A program made the position numbers and the translations under genes. A stretch of DNA of 36,411 nt from Phycisphaeraceae bacterium (GTDB lineage Bacteria > Planctomycetota > Phycisphaerae > Phycisphaerales > UBA1924): assembly GCA_021297895.1 (NCBI GenBank), contig JAJTHN010000046.1, positions 1 to 36,411 on the forward strand. Reading direction: 5' to 3'. The notes beneath the pieces were generated by a model. The model did not search any database. It was not told the origin of the DNA and saw nothing but the letters and a program-made list of their open reading frames with translations. Below are positions 21,606 to 29,908 of the stretch, piece by piece. Every line of letters starts with the position of its first letter. The first letter of the stretch is position 1.

Positions 21606-23738
21606 ATGCCCTTCCTGCTCGACAGCCAGGGACCGCTTCCTGCGCCCGGCACTCGCGCCGAGCTTCTGTGGATCAAGGCCGGCGCTCAACTCCTGCTGAG
21701 CCTGTGCCCGATCCAGCGGCAAAACTCGATCTACATCGAGTTCAACGCGAACGGGTCGGCGACCGGTGCCGTGACTGGTGCCAATCCAGCCAGGAACGGG
21801 ACGACACCGGCACTGGCCTTCGGCGCTCGGCACACGGCCGACCTCGCCGCGATCATCGCCGCGAACGCACAAGCGAACACGACGATCTATCTCCGCCGCG
21901 GCGATGTGTTCCGTTGCGACCCCGCCAACCTGGCGGGCTCGCAGACCAACATCAACCTGAACAACATCACCATCACCGGGTATCGAGGCACAGCGACAGC
22001 GGGCGCTGACGACGTGGGCTCGCTCCAACGAGCGCCGCAGATCCTGGGCTTTCTCGCCCCCTTTGCCGGCGGGTGGACGCTCGCGAGCACGCTCGGCGGC
22101 GGGTACGCCGGACTGCCGGGCAACGTCTGGTTCCGCTCCGTCACGCAGACCGTGTATCACACGCGTTTCGCCGAGGATGATCCGCGCGACGGAGCGGCGG
22201 GAGGCATGGGTCGGCAGACGATCGCCTGGGGTGGTCGGCTCACCGCGGCGACAAGCCCGACGATCACCGCGCAGCTGGCGACGCTCGCGGCCCTCGACCA
22301 GGACAGCGCGGTTTATGACCCGACGAACCAGCGACTCTTCCACGTTTCGCGGTCCGCGAGGAACGCGATCCAGAACACCACAGGCCGGATCGAAGCCCAG
22401 ATCGCGACGACACGGGGTATCAGCGTCGGCGACGTCACGGGCTTCCGAAGTAGCGGCCTCGTCGTTGCGGGCTGGGGCATGAACTCCGACGTCGGCGTCA
22501 GCCAGGCGTACTGCATTCATCTGACCCACGAGGGCAACAAGTACGCCGTCATCGACAACTGCGTGGTCGGCTATAGCGGTCACCACGCGTACGGCCACCT
22601 CGTCACAGCCCTGAACGCGACGGGCGGGACGACGCTCTACTGGCGAAACTCGGCGGGCTTCACGCAGGGAGACAACCTCGGAAACTCGACGGTTCACGTG
22701 GACTACGCGCAAGGCGGCGGCAACGAGTTCTTGGTCATCGGGGATCGGCTGATCGGTGGAAACCTTCGGTCGCTCAACCTGGGTACCAACGGAACGGGCA
22801 CGACGATTACGAGCACGCCCCGTGGCGTGTGCCAGGGCTGGTACGGTCACGCGGGTGCGAACCAGCCGCCACCGGCGTTGGCCATCATCATGGACTGCGA
22901 GATCGACGAGGACGCAGTCGCCGACGGTGGGAGCGTCGTCTTCATCGGCGGCGCTGACGGCCGCGGCGATGGCCAGAGCCAGCCCAACGCCGAGCTTGCC
23001 ACCTCGTGGGGGCGATCGCGCGTCATCCTCTGCCGACAGCCGCTCGGACGGCTCGGAGCCCTCTCGCTGTCGATGGACACCTCGTACCTCGGGTGCGATG
23101 TCCAGATCCCGTGGACGTCGGGCTCGGGCGCAGTCGTCGCGTTGAACGCTTCGAACAACAACCTGCTCTTCATGGGAAGCCGCTTCGAGATCGACGCCCG
23201 ATCGCTCGCCGGGAATAGCACGACCTACTGGACGATCTTCGCCACGAACACGGGCTCGACGCCCGTCATCGCCATGGCCAACTCGCAGTTCACGATCAAG
23301 TCTGCGCCGAACCAGATGGCCGAGTTCCTCGCTCGATTCAGGTCGACGGAGTTCTCGAAGAGCTTCGGCGTCAACAGCCGCCTCACCTTCCTTGGGGGCG
23401 CGCCGGTCAGCGGCACCGACAAGAACGTCGTTGGATTCCGCAACGGAGCACCCGCGGCCGGCGGCACCGGAGGCATGGCCGGCTGCGAGTTCTTCGGTGT
23501 TCGTGAAGTCCCACGCGACTTCGGCGGAGGCAACGTCGTGCCCGGCGTGAACCTCACCGACTCGCCGACGTTCCTCGACTCGCCCTTTGCCCTGGCGTCG
23601 GCGACGCCGCGAGTGCAGCCACACCTGGACTGGCTGAGGCCCGAGTACGACCTCAACGGCCGGGAGCTCGCCCTTGCGGTGCTCGGTCCGCTCGACGCCC
23701 TCGCTCCCCCCATCGGCGGTCCGCGACGACTGAATTGA
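21606..23738 (+). CDS. Tailspike / beta-helix receptor-binding protein
   Basis: The 710-residue protein has the composition and rhythm of a right-handed parallel beta-helix. It contains many Gly, Asn, Thr and Val residues and short strand-turn repeats from about 75 to 600 (NINLNNITITGYRG, IIMDCEIDEDAV, LLFMGSRFEID). An N-terminal part of about 70 residues could be the particle-binding domain. Tailspikes of this type bind and often cut host surface polysaccharide; no catalytic residues can be assigned by eye. GGAG lies eight bases before the ATG. The position is odd: between the terminase and portal modules, in a hairpin- and promoter-bounded cassette, rather than after the tail genes. That suggests acquisition or exchange as a unit. 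Confidence 0.65.
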   Translation: MPFLLDSQGPLPAPGTRAELLWIKAGAQLLLSLCPIQRQNSIYIEFNANGSATGAVTGANPARNGTTPALAFGARHTADLAAIIAANAQANTTIYLRRGDVFRCDPANLAGSQTNINLNNITITGYRGTATAGADDVGSLQRAPQILGFLAPFAGGWTLASTLGGGYAGLPGNVWFRSVTQTVYHTRFAEDDPRDGAAGGMGRQTIAWGGRLTAATSPTITAQLATLAALDQDSAVYDPTNQRLFHVSRSARNAIQNTTGRIEAQIATTRGISVGDVTGFRSSGLVVAGWGMNSDVGVSQAYCIHLTHEGNKYAVIDNCVVGYSGHHAYGHLVTALNATGGTTLYWRNSAGFTQGDNLGNSTVHVDYAQGGGNEFLVIGDRLIGGNLRSLNLGTNGTGTTITSTPRGVCQGWYGHAGANQPPPALAIIMDCEIDEDAVADGGSVVFIGGADGRGDGQSQPNAELATSWGRSRVILCRQPLGRLGALSLSMDTSYLGCDVQIPWTSGSGAVVALNASNNNLLFMGSRFEIDARSLAGNSTTYWTIFATNTGSTPVIAMANSQFTIKSAPNQMAEFLARFRSTEFSKSFGVNSRLTFLGGAPVSGTDKNVVGFRNGAPAAGGTGGMAGCEFFGVREVPRDFGGGNVVPGVNLTDSPTFLDSPFALASATPRVQPHLDWLRPEYDLNGRELALAVLGPLDALAPPIGGPRRLN

Positions 23739-23743
23739 CACGG

Positions 23744-23768
23744 AACGTCCCAGACGCTGGGACGTTTT
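23744..23768 (+). terminator. Hairpin B, tailspike terminator
   Basis: A perfect 10-bp stem (23744-23753 with 23757-23766) with loop ACG, followed by a T tract (23765-23768). It begins five bases after the tailspike stop. The 23-base core is the exact reverse complement of hairpin A; the two differ only in the loop. Confidence 0.8.
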
Positions 23769-23779
23769 CCCCCGAGCCC

Positions 23780-23808
23780 TTGCCCGAAGGTGGACCAGTC
23801 GGTAGAAC
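23780..23808 (+). promoter_or_regulatory. Promoter-like element B before the head-tail operon
   Basis: TTGCCC (23780-23785), 17 bases, then TAGAAC (23803-23808), starting 12 bases after hairpin B. Spacing and the GGTAG-R-AC sequence match element A. It would restart transcription for the gpW-like, portal and capsid genes. Confidence 0.45.
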
Positions 23809-23831
23809 CAAGCGGACCAGGAGCCCTTGCA

Positions 23832-24035
23832 ATGGCTGACGAGCTGAAGACGAAAATCGAGGAGCGAGCCAAAGAGGGCGTGCGCTCGACGACGTCGGAT
23901 GGCCAGTCGGTCACCCTCGACAGCGTGACCGAGACGATCGAGGCACGCCGAGAGATCCAGCGGGCAAGCGTCTCAAGCAACCCACTCAGCGCGATCGGCT
24001 TCGTCAAGATCATCCCCCAGCCCCCCGGAACATGA
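23832..24035 (+). CDS. gpW-like head-tail joining protein
   Basis: The 67-residue protein has the length and pattern of the lambda gpW family: a charged N-terminal helix (ELKTKIEERAKEG), a short beta hairpin (VRSTTSDGQSVTLDS), and a second helix (VTETIEARREIQRA). In lambda, gpW sits between the large terminase and portal genes, the same order as here apart from the inserted cassette, and binds the portal after DNA packaging. CAGGAG is 10 bases before the ATG. The stop overlaps the portal ATG by four bases. Confidence 0.6.
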   Translation: MADELKTKIEERAKEGVRSTTSDGQSVTLDSVTETIEARREIQRASVSSNPLSAIGFVKIIPQPPGT

Positions 24036-25570
24036 TCTACGTAGACCTTCCAACCGGTGTCCAGGCCTCGCCGCCCGCCATGGCTGCTTCTGCTGAGCCT
24101 GCGCGAGTCGAGGCCACGCGGTACGACATCGCGCGGAACACCCCGGAGATCGCGCGTCACTTCCTGCAGACGGCCGACGACCGCTCGGCGATCGCGAGCC
24201 TGGTACCCCAGGTCCGCCGCATCGCCCGCGAGCGCTGCCGCGCCGAAGCCGCCAACAACGCCGTCCTGGCGGGCATGGTGCAGACGCTCACCATCGACAC
24301 GATCGGCCGCGGGCCGACGCTGCAACTTGACCTTCCGATGGGCGAACAGCCCGACGACGACCTCCGCGCCGAGATCGACGAGTTCGAGGTTCTCTTCCAG
24401 AAGTGGGCGCGAGCGATCGCACTGCGCCGCAAGCTCTCCGTCATGGTCCGCGCTGAGGCGATCGACGGCGAGGCCTTCGGCGTCATGCTCCACAACCCGA
24501 AGATCAAGCACCCGATCCAGCTGGATCTTCGCCTCCTCGAAGCCGACCAGGTCGAAAGCTCCCCGTTTGTCTTCGAGTCGCCGGAGCATGTCTCGGGCAT
24601 CGATTACGACACCTTCGGCAACCCCATCCGCTACCACGTGCGGGTCGATCACCCCGGCGAGGTGAACGGCCTGGGCGCGTCGCTCGAGACGACGCCGGTC
24701 GACGCCGAGGACATGCTGCACCTATTCGACTGGCAGCGCCCAGGCCAGCGAAGAGGCTTCCCCGCGATCGCCGCGGCCATCCCGCTGCTCGCCAACCTTC
24801 GCCGGTTCGGCCTGGCGACGGTTGCCCAGGCCGAGACGAACGCCAACTTCGCCGTGTTCTTCAAGACCGACACGCCGCCGGACGGCCAGACTGCCAAGGT
24901 CGCGACCGGTCTGACGCTCCCGCTCGCCAACCGCATGGCGGTCACGCTGCCGGCAGGCTGGGAAGCGCAGATGCTGCAGCCCGGCCACGGCGGCGCAACG
25001 TATGGCGAGTACTACAAGTCGGTCGTCACGGAGGCGGCGCGTGCGGTGCTGATGCCGTACTGCATCGCGTTTGGCGACAGCAGCGGGCACTCGTACGCGA
25101 GCGCCCGACTGGACTTCCAGTCGTACAACCTGGCCACGCAGGACCGGCAGATGCGGATCGAGGAGCTCGTGATCGCCCCGCTCCTGGACAAGTACCTCTG
25201 GTACGCCGTCAAGAGCGACCAGCTGTGGGCGGCGCGAGCAGGCGAAGGCAAGTTCTCCTATCGGCTCCGATCGCTGCTGCTGCGACTGCAGGCCTTCTGG
25301 GCCTGGCCGATCCGGCCGCACGTCGACGTTGAAAAGACGATGAACGCCGACATCGAAGCGGTGCGCCACGGACTGAAGACGTGGGGCGACTGCGTCCGCC
25401 AGTACAGCACGCGCGACCCGCGCAGCCAAGCGAGCATGATCCGCAGCGAACGCGCGATGCTCGGGGGCACGCAGCTCGAGTTCATGCAGCCCAAGGCCTC
25501 GCAGCCGGCATCATCGACCGCGAGCGGCCAGGGCAGCGCCGACAACAACCTGCAGGAGGCCGCCCAGTGA
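24032..25570 (+). CDS. Portal protein, lambda family
   Basis: The 512-residue protein forms the dodecameric ring through which DNA enters the head. Typical lambda-family features are the early R-x-x-x-R-N-x-x-A basic helix region (AANNAVLAGMVQTL) and the GEAFGVML strand. Others are the HLFDWQRPGQRRGFP motif at about 230-245 and the GHSYASARLD region near 350. The C-terminus is Gln/Ala/Ser-rich and probably disordered. Length fits gpB-type portals. Coupled by four bases to the gpW-like gene upstream and to the protease-capsid gene downstream. Confidence 0.9.
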   Translation: MIYVDLPTGVQASPPAMAASAEPARVEATRYDIARNTPEIARHFLQTADDRSAIASLVPQVRRIARERCRAEAANNAVLAGMVQTLTIDTIGRGPTLQLDLPMGEQPDDDLRAEIDEFEVLFQKWARAIALRRKLSVMVRAEAIDGEAFGVMLHNPKIKHPIQLDLRLLEADQVESSPFVFESPEHVSGIDYDTFGNPIRYHVRVDHPGEVNGLGASLETTPVDAEDMLHLFDWQRPGQRRGFPAIAAAIPLLANLRRFGLATVAQAETNANFAVFFKTDTPPDGQTAKVATGLTLPLANRMAVTLPAGWEAQMLQPGHGGATYGEYYKSVVTEAARAVLMPYCIAFGDSSGHSYASARLDFQSYNLATQDRQMRIEELVIAPLLDKYLWYAVKSDQLWAARAGEGKFSYRLRSLLLRLQAFWAWPIRPHVDVEKTMNADIEAVRHGLKTWGDCVRQYSTRDPRSQASMIRSERAMLGGTQLEFMQPKASQPASSTASGQGSADNNLQEAAQ

Positions 25571-27708
25571 AGACCCGCCGACTCAACCTCAACGTTTCGC
25601 GCACGCGCCAGATTCGGCTCGCCTCCTCGGGCGGCAGCATGAAGTTTCAGAACGCGGACGGCACGAAGCTCCCGCGGTTCGAGAGTCTCGCCTACACAGG
25701 CAGCCGCATCGAGCATCCCGGTTTCTGGGATGGGGTCGTCGTCGACTTGGCGGGGATCGACCTCCGCGAGGGCAAGCCTCGCTCATTCCTGCGTCAGCAC
25801 GACGAGTCCAAGATCCTCGGTCATCTTGAGTCGGCGCGTGTCGACACCGGCCAGCTCTATGTCGCGGCCGTGGTGTCCGCGATTGGGTACCCGGAGGCCG
25901 ACCTTGTCGTCGCGATGGCCAAAAACGGCTATTCGTGGGAGGCCTCGATTGGAATCGATGTCATCGAGACAAGGGAATTGAGAGCGGGAGAAAAGACCGT
26001 GGTCAACGGCCGCGAGGTCGTTGGCCCTGTTGAAATCGTCACCACGTCACGGCTCCGCGAAGTGTCGCTTGTGGCGGCGGGCGCGGACCCGGACACGGAA
26101 ACCAGGCTCGCCGCCCAGCGCGCGGGCGAAACAAAGGAGAAACGCATGGGCTTCGAGGCATGGGTGAAGGCGAAGGGCAAGGTCCTGGCGGACCTGACGG
26201 ACGACGAGATGACCACGTTGCAGGCGGAGTACGACGCCGAGCAGGCCGACGCGGCCAAGGCCGGCGAGGCGGCTGCCGCTGGCTCCGGCGCGGCGACCGG
26301 CGTTCAGGCCGCGAGCCGAGGGCGGCTGGCCGCGGCGAACAGCCGATCGACGATCCAGGCCAGCGATGAGGAGCTCGCGCAGAACCTCGAGCGTCAGAGC
26401 AAGATCCTGGAGATCTGCGGCACCACCCACCTCGAGCTGGCCGCGAAGGCCATCAGGAACAAGTGGACCGCCGAAAAGGTCGAACTCGAAGTGTTCAAGC
26501 TCAAGGCGTCCAGCGCGCCCGCCGCGCACATCAACAGCGGCACCACGCCCGGGACCATCGGCCTCTGCCTGGCGGCCGGCCTCACCGCAGGAGTCATGAA
26601 GGACGATGACCGCATCCGCCGCTTCGGCGCACAGGCGGTCGAGCAGGGCGATCGCCTGAGCCTCGGTTCGTCGCTTCAGAAGACCGTCCGCCAGTTCCTG
26701 GCCGCTCACGGCGAGTACTCGGTCAACATGTCGCACACCGATGAGCTCCGGGCCGCGAAGGCACTGGACTTGCAGCTTCGTGCTCAGGCGAAGCGCACGA
26801 TCCAAGCCGCCTCGGCGAGCACCATTCCCCTGGCCAGCGTGTTCAACTCGTATGTTGACGCTCGCCTTCGGGAACAGTGGCAGCGGCAGCCCATGACCTG
26901 GAGGCAGTTCTGCAGCGTGCGGCCCGTCGCCAACTTCCAGCCGAGCAAGTCGTATCAGATCGATCTCTTGGGGACGATGCGCGAAGTCGCCAAGGACGGC
27001 ACGATTCAGGACGTGAGCCTCCAGGAGAGCGAGTTCACGACGCAGGCGAAGCAGATTGCCGGCATCGTGAACATCACCGAGGTCATGTACATCAACGACC
27101 ACCTCGGCGCGCTCGATCGCCTGCCCGGGATGTTCGCCGTGCACGCCGCGCAGCAGATTGAAATTGATGCGTACAAGGTGCTCTTCTCCATGCTCGGCAC
27201 GGAGATCAGCGCCGCCAGGAAGAACTACATCGAGGGTGCGGACTCGGCCTTCTCGATCGAATCGATCAGCGCCCTCGAGCGGCTGCTGATGGATCAGGTC
27301 GACGCGAACGGTCTGCCGATCCTCCTTCAGCCGACCAAGGTGCTGGTCACGACGAAGAACAAGACCGCCGCGGATCTGCTGTACAAGGCCCAGCAGGTCA
27401 ACGAGACGACGACCGCCAACAAGCCCAAGCTGGCCGACAACCCGCACCAGGGCAAGCTCACGCCGATCTGCAGCCCGTTCATGTCCTTGACGAAGTTCGT
27501 CCCTGGCAGCCAGGAGGACAACTTCGCCATCCTCGGCGATTCGGTCATGCCCGTGGACATGGTCTTTGTCCAGGGCAATCAGGACGTCACGGTCGAGGCC
27601 GTCGACGCTCCGGCAGACGTCCTGGGCTTCTCGATCCGTGCGTATGCCCGCTACGGCGCTGGCAAGGGCGATGGCCGCGGGCTCGCCTGGTCCAAGGGCA
27701 AGGCCTGA
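25567..27708 (+). CDS. Fused prohead protease and major capsid protein
   Basis: The 713-residue protein begins with a prohead-protease domain (about 40-180): the LRQHDESKILG motif with His78, YSWEASIGID with Ser127, and the family ending LREVSLVAAGADPDTE. A helical, Ala/Glu-rich region (about 195-330) follows, suited to a scaffold or delta domain. Residues about 380-700 are the capsid part, with the mostly beta FLGDSVMPVDMVF-type strands near the end. Fusion of protease and capsid protein is known in some Mu- and HK97-like phages and makes cleavage of the linker necessary. The GTG start overlaps the portal stop. An internal start at 26146 would make the scaffold-capsid part alone. Protease and position are strong; the capsid identity is inferred from size, position and layout. 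Confidence 0.8.
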   Translation: MKTRRLNLNVSRTRQIRLASSGGSMKFQNADGTKLPRFESLAYTGSRIEHPGFWDGVVVDLAGIDLREGKPRSFLRQHDESKILGHLESARVDTGQLYVAAVVSAIGYPEADLVVAMAKNGYSWEASIGIDVIETRELRAGEKTVVNGREVVGPVEIVTTSRLREVSLVAAGADPDTETRLAAQRAGETKEKRMGFEAWVKAKGKVLADLTDDEMTTLQAEYDAEQADAAKAGEAAAAGSGAATGVQAASRGRLAAANSRSTIQASDEELAQNLERQSKILEICGTTHLELAAKAIRNKWTAEKVELEVFKLKASSAPAAHINSGTTPGTIGLCLAAGLTAGVMKDDDRIRRFGAQAVEQGDRLSLGSSLQKTVRQFLAAHGEYSVNMSHTDELRAAKALDLQLRAQAKRTIQAASASTIPLASVFNSYVDARLREQWQRQPMTWRQFCSVRPVANFQPSKSYQIDLLGTMREVAKDGTIQDVSLQESEFTTQAKQIAGIVNITEVMYINDHLGALDRLPGMFAVHAAQQIEIDAYKVLFSMLGTEISAARKNYIEGADSAFSIESISALERLLMDQVDANGLPILLQPTKVLVTTKNKTAADLLYKAQQVNETTTANKPKLADNPHQGKLTPICSPFMSLTKFVPGSQEDNFAILGDSVMPVDMVFVQGNQDVTVEAVDAPADVLGFSIRAYARYGAGKGDGRGLAWSKGKA
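26146..27708 (+). CDS. Nested scaffold-major capsid protein (internal start)
   Basis: An in-frame ATG at 26146 (residue 194 of the fusion) is preceded by AAAGGAGA (26133-26140), five bases upstream. This is the best ribosome site in the neighbourhood and falls exactly at the end of the protease domain. Initiation here gives a 520-residue product with the helical scaffold-like segment and the capsid domain. This would supply the many capsid copies without a protease on each, in the manner of the lambda C/Nu3 internal start. Internal initiation is inferred from the site; the domain boundary is seen. Confidence 0.65.
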   Translation: MGFEAWVKAKGKVLADLTDDEMTTLQAEYDAEQADAAKAGEAAAAGSGAATGVQAASRGRLAAANSRSTIQASDEELAQNLERQSKILEICGTTHLELAAKAIRNKWTAEKVELEVFKLKASSAPAAHINSGTTPGTIGLCLAAGLTAGVMKDDDRIRRFGAQAVEQGDRLSLGSSLQKTVRQFLAAHGEYSVNMSHTDELRAAKALDLQLRAQAKRTIQAASASTIPLASVFNSYVDARLREQWQRQPMTWRQFCSVRPVANFQPSKSYQIDLLGTMREVAKDGTIQDVSLQESEFTTQAKQIAGIVNITEVMYINDHLGALDRLPGMFAVHAAQQIEIDAYKVLFSMLGTEISAARKNYIEGADSAFSIESISALERLLMDQVDANGLPILLQPTKVLVTTKNKTAADLLYKAQQVNETTTANKPKLADNPHQGKLTPICSPFMSLTKFVPGSQEDNFAILGDSVMPVDMVFVQGNQDVTVEAVDAPADVLGFSIRAYARYGAGKGDGRGLAWSKGKA

Positions 27709-27728
27709 TCGACTCCCACTGACTTCAA

Positions 27729-27758
27729 CCAGGCCCAGGGCGAGAGCCAAGGGCCTGG
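27729..27758 (+). other. Hairpin between capsid and decoration genes
   Basis: CCAGGCCC (27729-27736) pairs perfectly with GGGCCTGG (27751-27758) across a 14-base loop in the 99-base gap after the capsid gene. No T run follows. It may protect the capsid message or tune downstream expression. Confidence 0.5.
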
Positions 27759-27807
27759 ATTCACGCTCCGCACTGGCGGGGCACACACACCCGAGCAAGG
27801 AGCACAC

Positions 27808-28509
27808 ATGCACACTCGTCGTTCTCGCGCTGACAGCATCAATCACCGGCCGGCCGCGGCCCTGGCCGCAGGCACGTTCGTGAACGTGGGCGCAGTGCGA
27901 GGCCTGGTCCCGACCCCGACCGCCGCCAACGAGCTCGTCGGCCTGCAGCTTGAGGGCATCGACGAGCTCGACAAGGCCTTGGCGACGGTCTTCGTCCCGG
28001 GCGAGCGCGCGTACATCGACCCGGCAACAGGGCTCTCGACGCGGGACATTCGCAACCTCGACACCGGCGTCGTCGTCGAGGCGGCGGGGGATGACACGAC
28101 GTCCGTCCTGGTCCGCCGCATCAACCCGGCTCAGTCGCTCATCGTGCCGGTGGACCTCGAGGATCTGGCGGCCGGTGCCGACATCGCCGACCGGCCGGTC
28201 TTTGTCGCTCCCCGCGGACACCGCGTGCTCGGCATCTACGGGCTCACGCAGGGCAACGTCGGCGGTGTCGACGCGGCCAACACGGTCGTCATCAACTTCA
28301 AGGACCAGGCGGGCAATTCGATCACGACCGCGACTTACAACAACGTGAACACCCTGCCGAACAGCGGGACCTTTTACCTGCCGGTCCCGAACCAGGCACA
28401 CGCGGCGCTGTTGCCCGACGAGCAGCTGCGGCTTGACGTCACGAATGGCGCAACCGCCAACCTGCCGGCGGTCCGGTTCTTCCTCGTGCTGCAGCCGCTC
28501 GCGGCCTGA
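27808..28509 (+). CDS. Head decoration protein, DUF2190-like
   Basis: The N-terminal 75 residues resemble the DUF2190 capsid-decoration fold: an early AGTFVNVGAVRGLV strand, the GLQLEGIDELD turn, and a TVFVPGERAYIDPATGLST strand. In this fold the protein caps the head surface. The remaining 150 residues form a second beta-rich domain (VFVAPRGHRVLGIYGLTQG, then FYLPVPNQAHAALL) that typical 110-residue DUF2190 proteins lack. It may therefore be a displayed extra domain. AAGGAG is placed before the ATG. Position right after the capsid gene supports the role. Confidence 0.65.
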   Translation: MHTRRSRADSINHRPAAALAAGTFVNVGAVRGLVPTPTAANELVGLQLEGIDELDKALATVFVPGERAYIDPATGLSTRDIRNLDTGVVVEAAGDDTTSVLVRRINPAQSLIVPVDLEDLAAGADIADRPVFVAPRGHRVLGIYGLTQGNVGGVDAANTVVINFKDQAGNSITTATYNNVNTLPNSGTFYLPVPNQAHAALLPDEQLRLDVTNGATANLPAVRFFLVLQPLAA

Positions 28510-28559
28510 TCCTGATCTCTCTCTTCCGGGCCGGCTCGCTGACAGGCGGGCTGGCCGAT

Positions 28560-28940
28560 TTGATCCTTCAGCAGGGCCAAGCCGTTCTGAACCGCGTCCG
28601 CGAGACCAGCCTCTCGCGTGAGGTGGTGTACATTCGCGCGGCGACGAACGAGCAGATCACGGTCCGGGCCATGCCAGGTCAGACCCGCGGCGAGGCCGTC
28701 ACCAACGACGACGTCGTCGTCGAGGTTCGCACCCAGGATTGGACGGTGACCGCAGCGGATCTGAGGATCGGCGCCGCGCTCTTCCGCCCCGCGGCCGGCG
28801 ACCAGATCCGCGACACGGTCGGCGGACAGACGGTCATCTATCGCGTGATCGCACGGCCCGGCCTCGACGCCTGGTCCTACCAGACCGCCGATCGAACGAG
28901 CATCCGCATCCGCACCACCGCCGCGGGAGGTGCGCTGTGA
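28560..28940 (+). CDS. Putative head-tail connector protein
   Basis: The 126-residue protein has beta-rich composition (SREVVYIRAATNEQITVRAM, then a GAALFRPAAGDQIRDTVGG strand-turn and RTSIRIRTTA ending), like head-closure proteins of long-tailed phages. The frame is open upstream without ATG or GTG. The TTG at 28560 has AGGCGGG nine bases before it and is the best start, though a CTG at 28551 is possible. It sits between the decoration protein and a second connector-like gene. No motif gives certainty; the assignment rests on position and fold character. Confidence 0.55.
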   Translation: MILQQGQAVLNRVRETSLSREVVYIRAATNEQITVRAMPGQTRGEAVTNDDVVVEVRTQDWTVTAADLRIGAALFRPAAGDQIRDTVGGQTVIYRVIARPGLDAWSYQTADRTSIRIRTTAAGGAL

Positions 28941-29413
28941 GCCGCCTCGCCCTTGATGCGCGGGTCGTCGAAGAGGTCGCCGAGCTCCTGCAGACCGCGC
29001 CGGAGACCAACGGCCTGGGCCTGATCGTCCAGACCGCCGCCGCGCCCTTGGCATCGGTGGTCCGCGACGTTCGCGACAACGACGTCATCACGCTGGTCTA
29101 CGCATCCGACTACACGATCGAGCCGGTCTCGCGCGATGGCGATCGCCACGAGATCGGCGTCGGCGTGACCGTGATCCGCCGAGCGGTGAACACCTTCGCG
29201 GAAGCCAAGGCGATGATGATCGTCGCGGCCAATGTTCGTGCTGCACTGACACGCAAGCACCTGACGCTCGGCCCCGGCATTCTCGCAGAGTGGCAGGCAA
29301 CGACGAGCGACAGGTCCATCGAGCACACCGCACTGCGGGAGACGCAGGCGGTCGCGCTCATCAACATCCTCGCACGCTACAGCGTGCACACCAGCGACCA
29401 CGACCAGGAGTGA
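28937..29413 (+). CDS. Putative tail completion / head-tail joining protein
   Basis: The 158-residue protein is mixed alpha-beta. It starts with a helix (DARVVEEVAELLQTA), continues with strands (DVITLVYASDYTIEPVSR), and ends in a helix (EAKAMMIVAANVRAALTRKH). In its place before the tail tube gene, a tail terminator or completion protein is expected, and its size fits. The GTG start overlaps the preceding stop by four bases. Not recognised by a signature motif. Confidence 0.55.
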   Translation: MSRLALDARVVEEVAELLQTAPETNGLGLIVQTAAAPLASVVRDVRDNDVITLVYASDYTIEPVSRDGDRHEIGVGVTVIRRAVNTFAEAKAMMIVAANVRAALTRKHLTLGPGILAEWQATTSDRSIEHTALRETQAVALINILARYSVHTSDHDQE

Positions 29414-29416
29414 CCC

Positions 29417-29857
29417 ATGGGAACCAAGCGAACCGGCGACTTTCACAAGGTCTATCTGATGACGGGCGATCCGCTCGCCCCCGCGCTCATCAAGAACGTC
29501 GTCTCGACGGAGCTGCAGCTGAGCGGGCAGGCGGTCGATGCGAGCAGCCGGGACTCGAAGTTCTCGCTGTACATCCCGGGCAAGATCGACATCTCGGCGT
29601 CGATAGTGCTGAACCTCGAGCCGGACGACGCGAGCTACATCGCTTTGCGAACGGCGTTCATCAATCAGACGTCGGTGCATCTGAAGTTCACCACGGACGC
29701 CATCGCCATCGTGGGCACCGTGGTCTTCGAGGCCGTATTCATGGTCGAGGGCATCAGCCAGCCCGAGCAGGCCAACACGACCGTCCAGATCACCATCACC
29801 CTGCGGCCGACGCCGCACGCGACGATCTCGCCCAACTTCTCAACCGTGACGGGCTGA
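29417..29857 (+). CDS. Major tail tube protein
   Basis: The 146-residue beta-rich protein has the features of siphovirus tail tube proteins: a SKFSLYIPGKIDISASIVLNL pair of strands, and a C-terminal FMVEGISQ...TTVQITITLRPTP ending. It would stack in hexameric rings to make the tail tube. No sheath protein is found next to it, so the tail is non-contractile. CAGGAG lies a few bases upstream. It is followed by the tail chaperone and, further on, the tape measure, the usual order. Confidence 0.75.
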   Translation: MGTKRTGDFHKVYLMTGDPLAPALIKNVVSTELQLSGQAVDASSRDSKFSLYIPGKIDISASIVLNLEPDDASYIALRTAFINQTSVHLKFTTDAIAIVGTVVFEAVFMVEGISQPEQANTTVQITITLRPTPHATISPNFSTVTG

Positions 29858-29908
29858 GTCGCCAGGTCGATCACGCTCCCACCCAGCCGCTGACCTTCGG
29901 AGAGCCAC

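Noticed and set aside
20859-23741. A very long open frame on the minus strand opposite the tailspike
   Set aside because: It runs antisense to the tailspike and zinc-ribbon genes, has no ribosome site or recognised domain, and is expected from high GC content.
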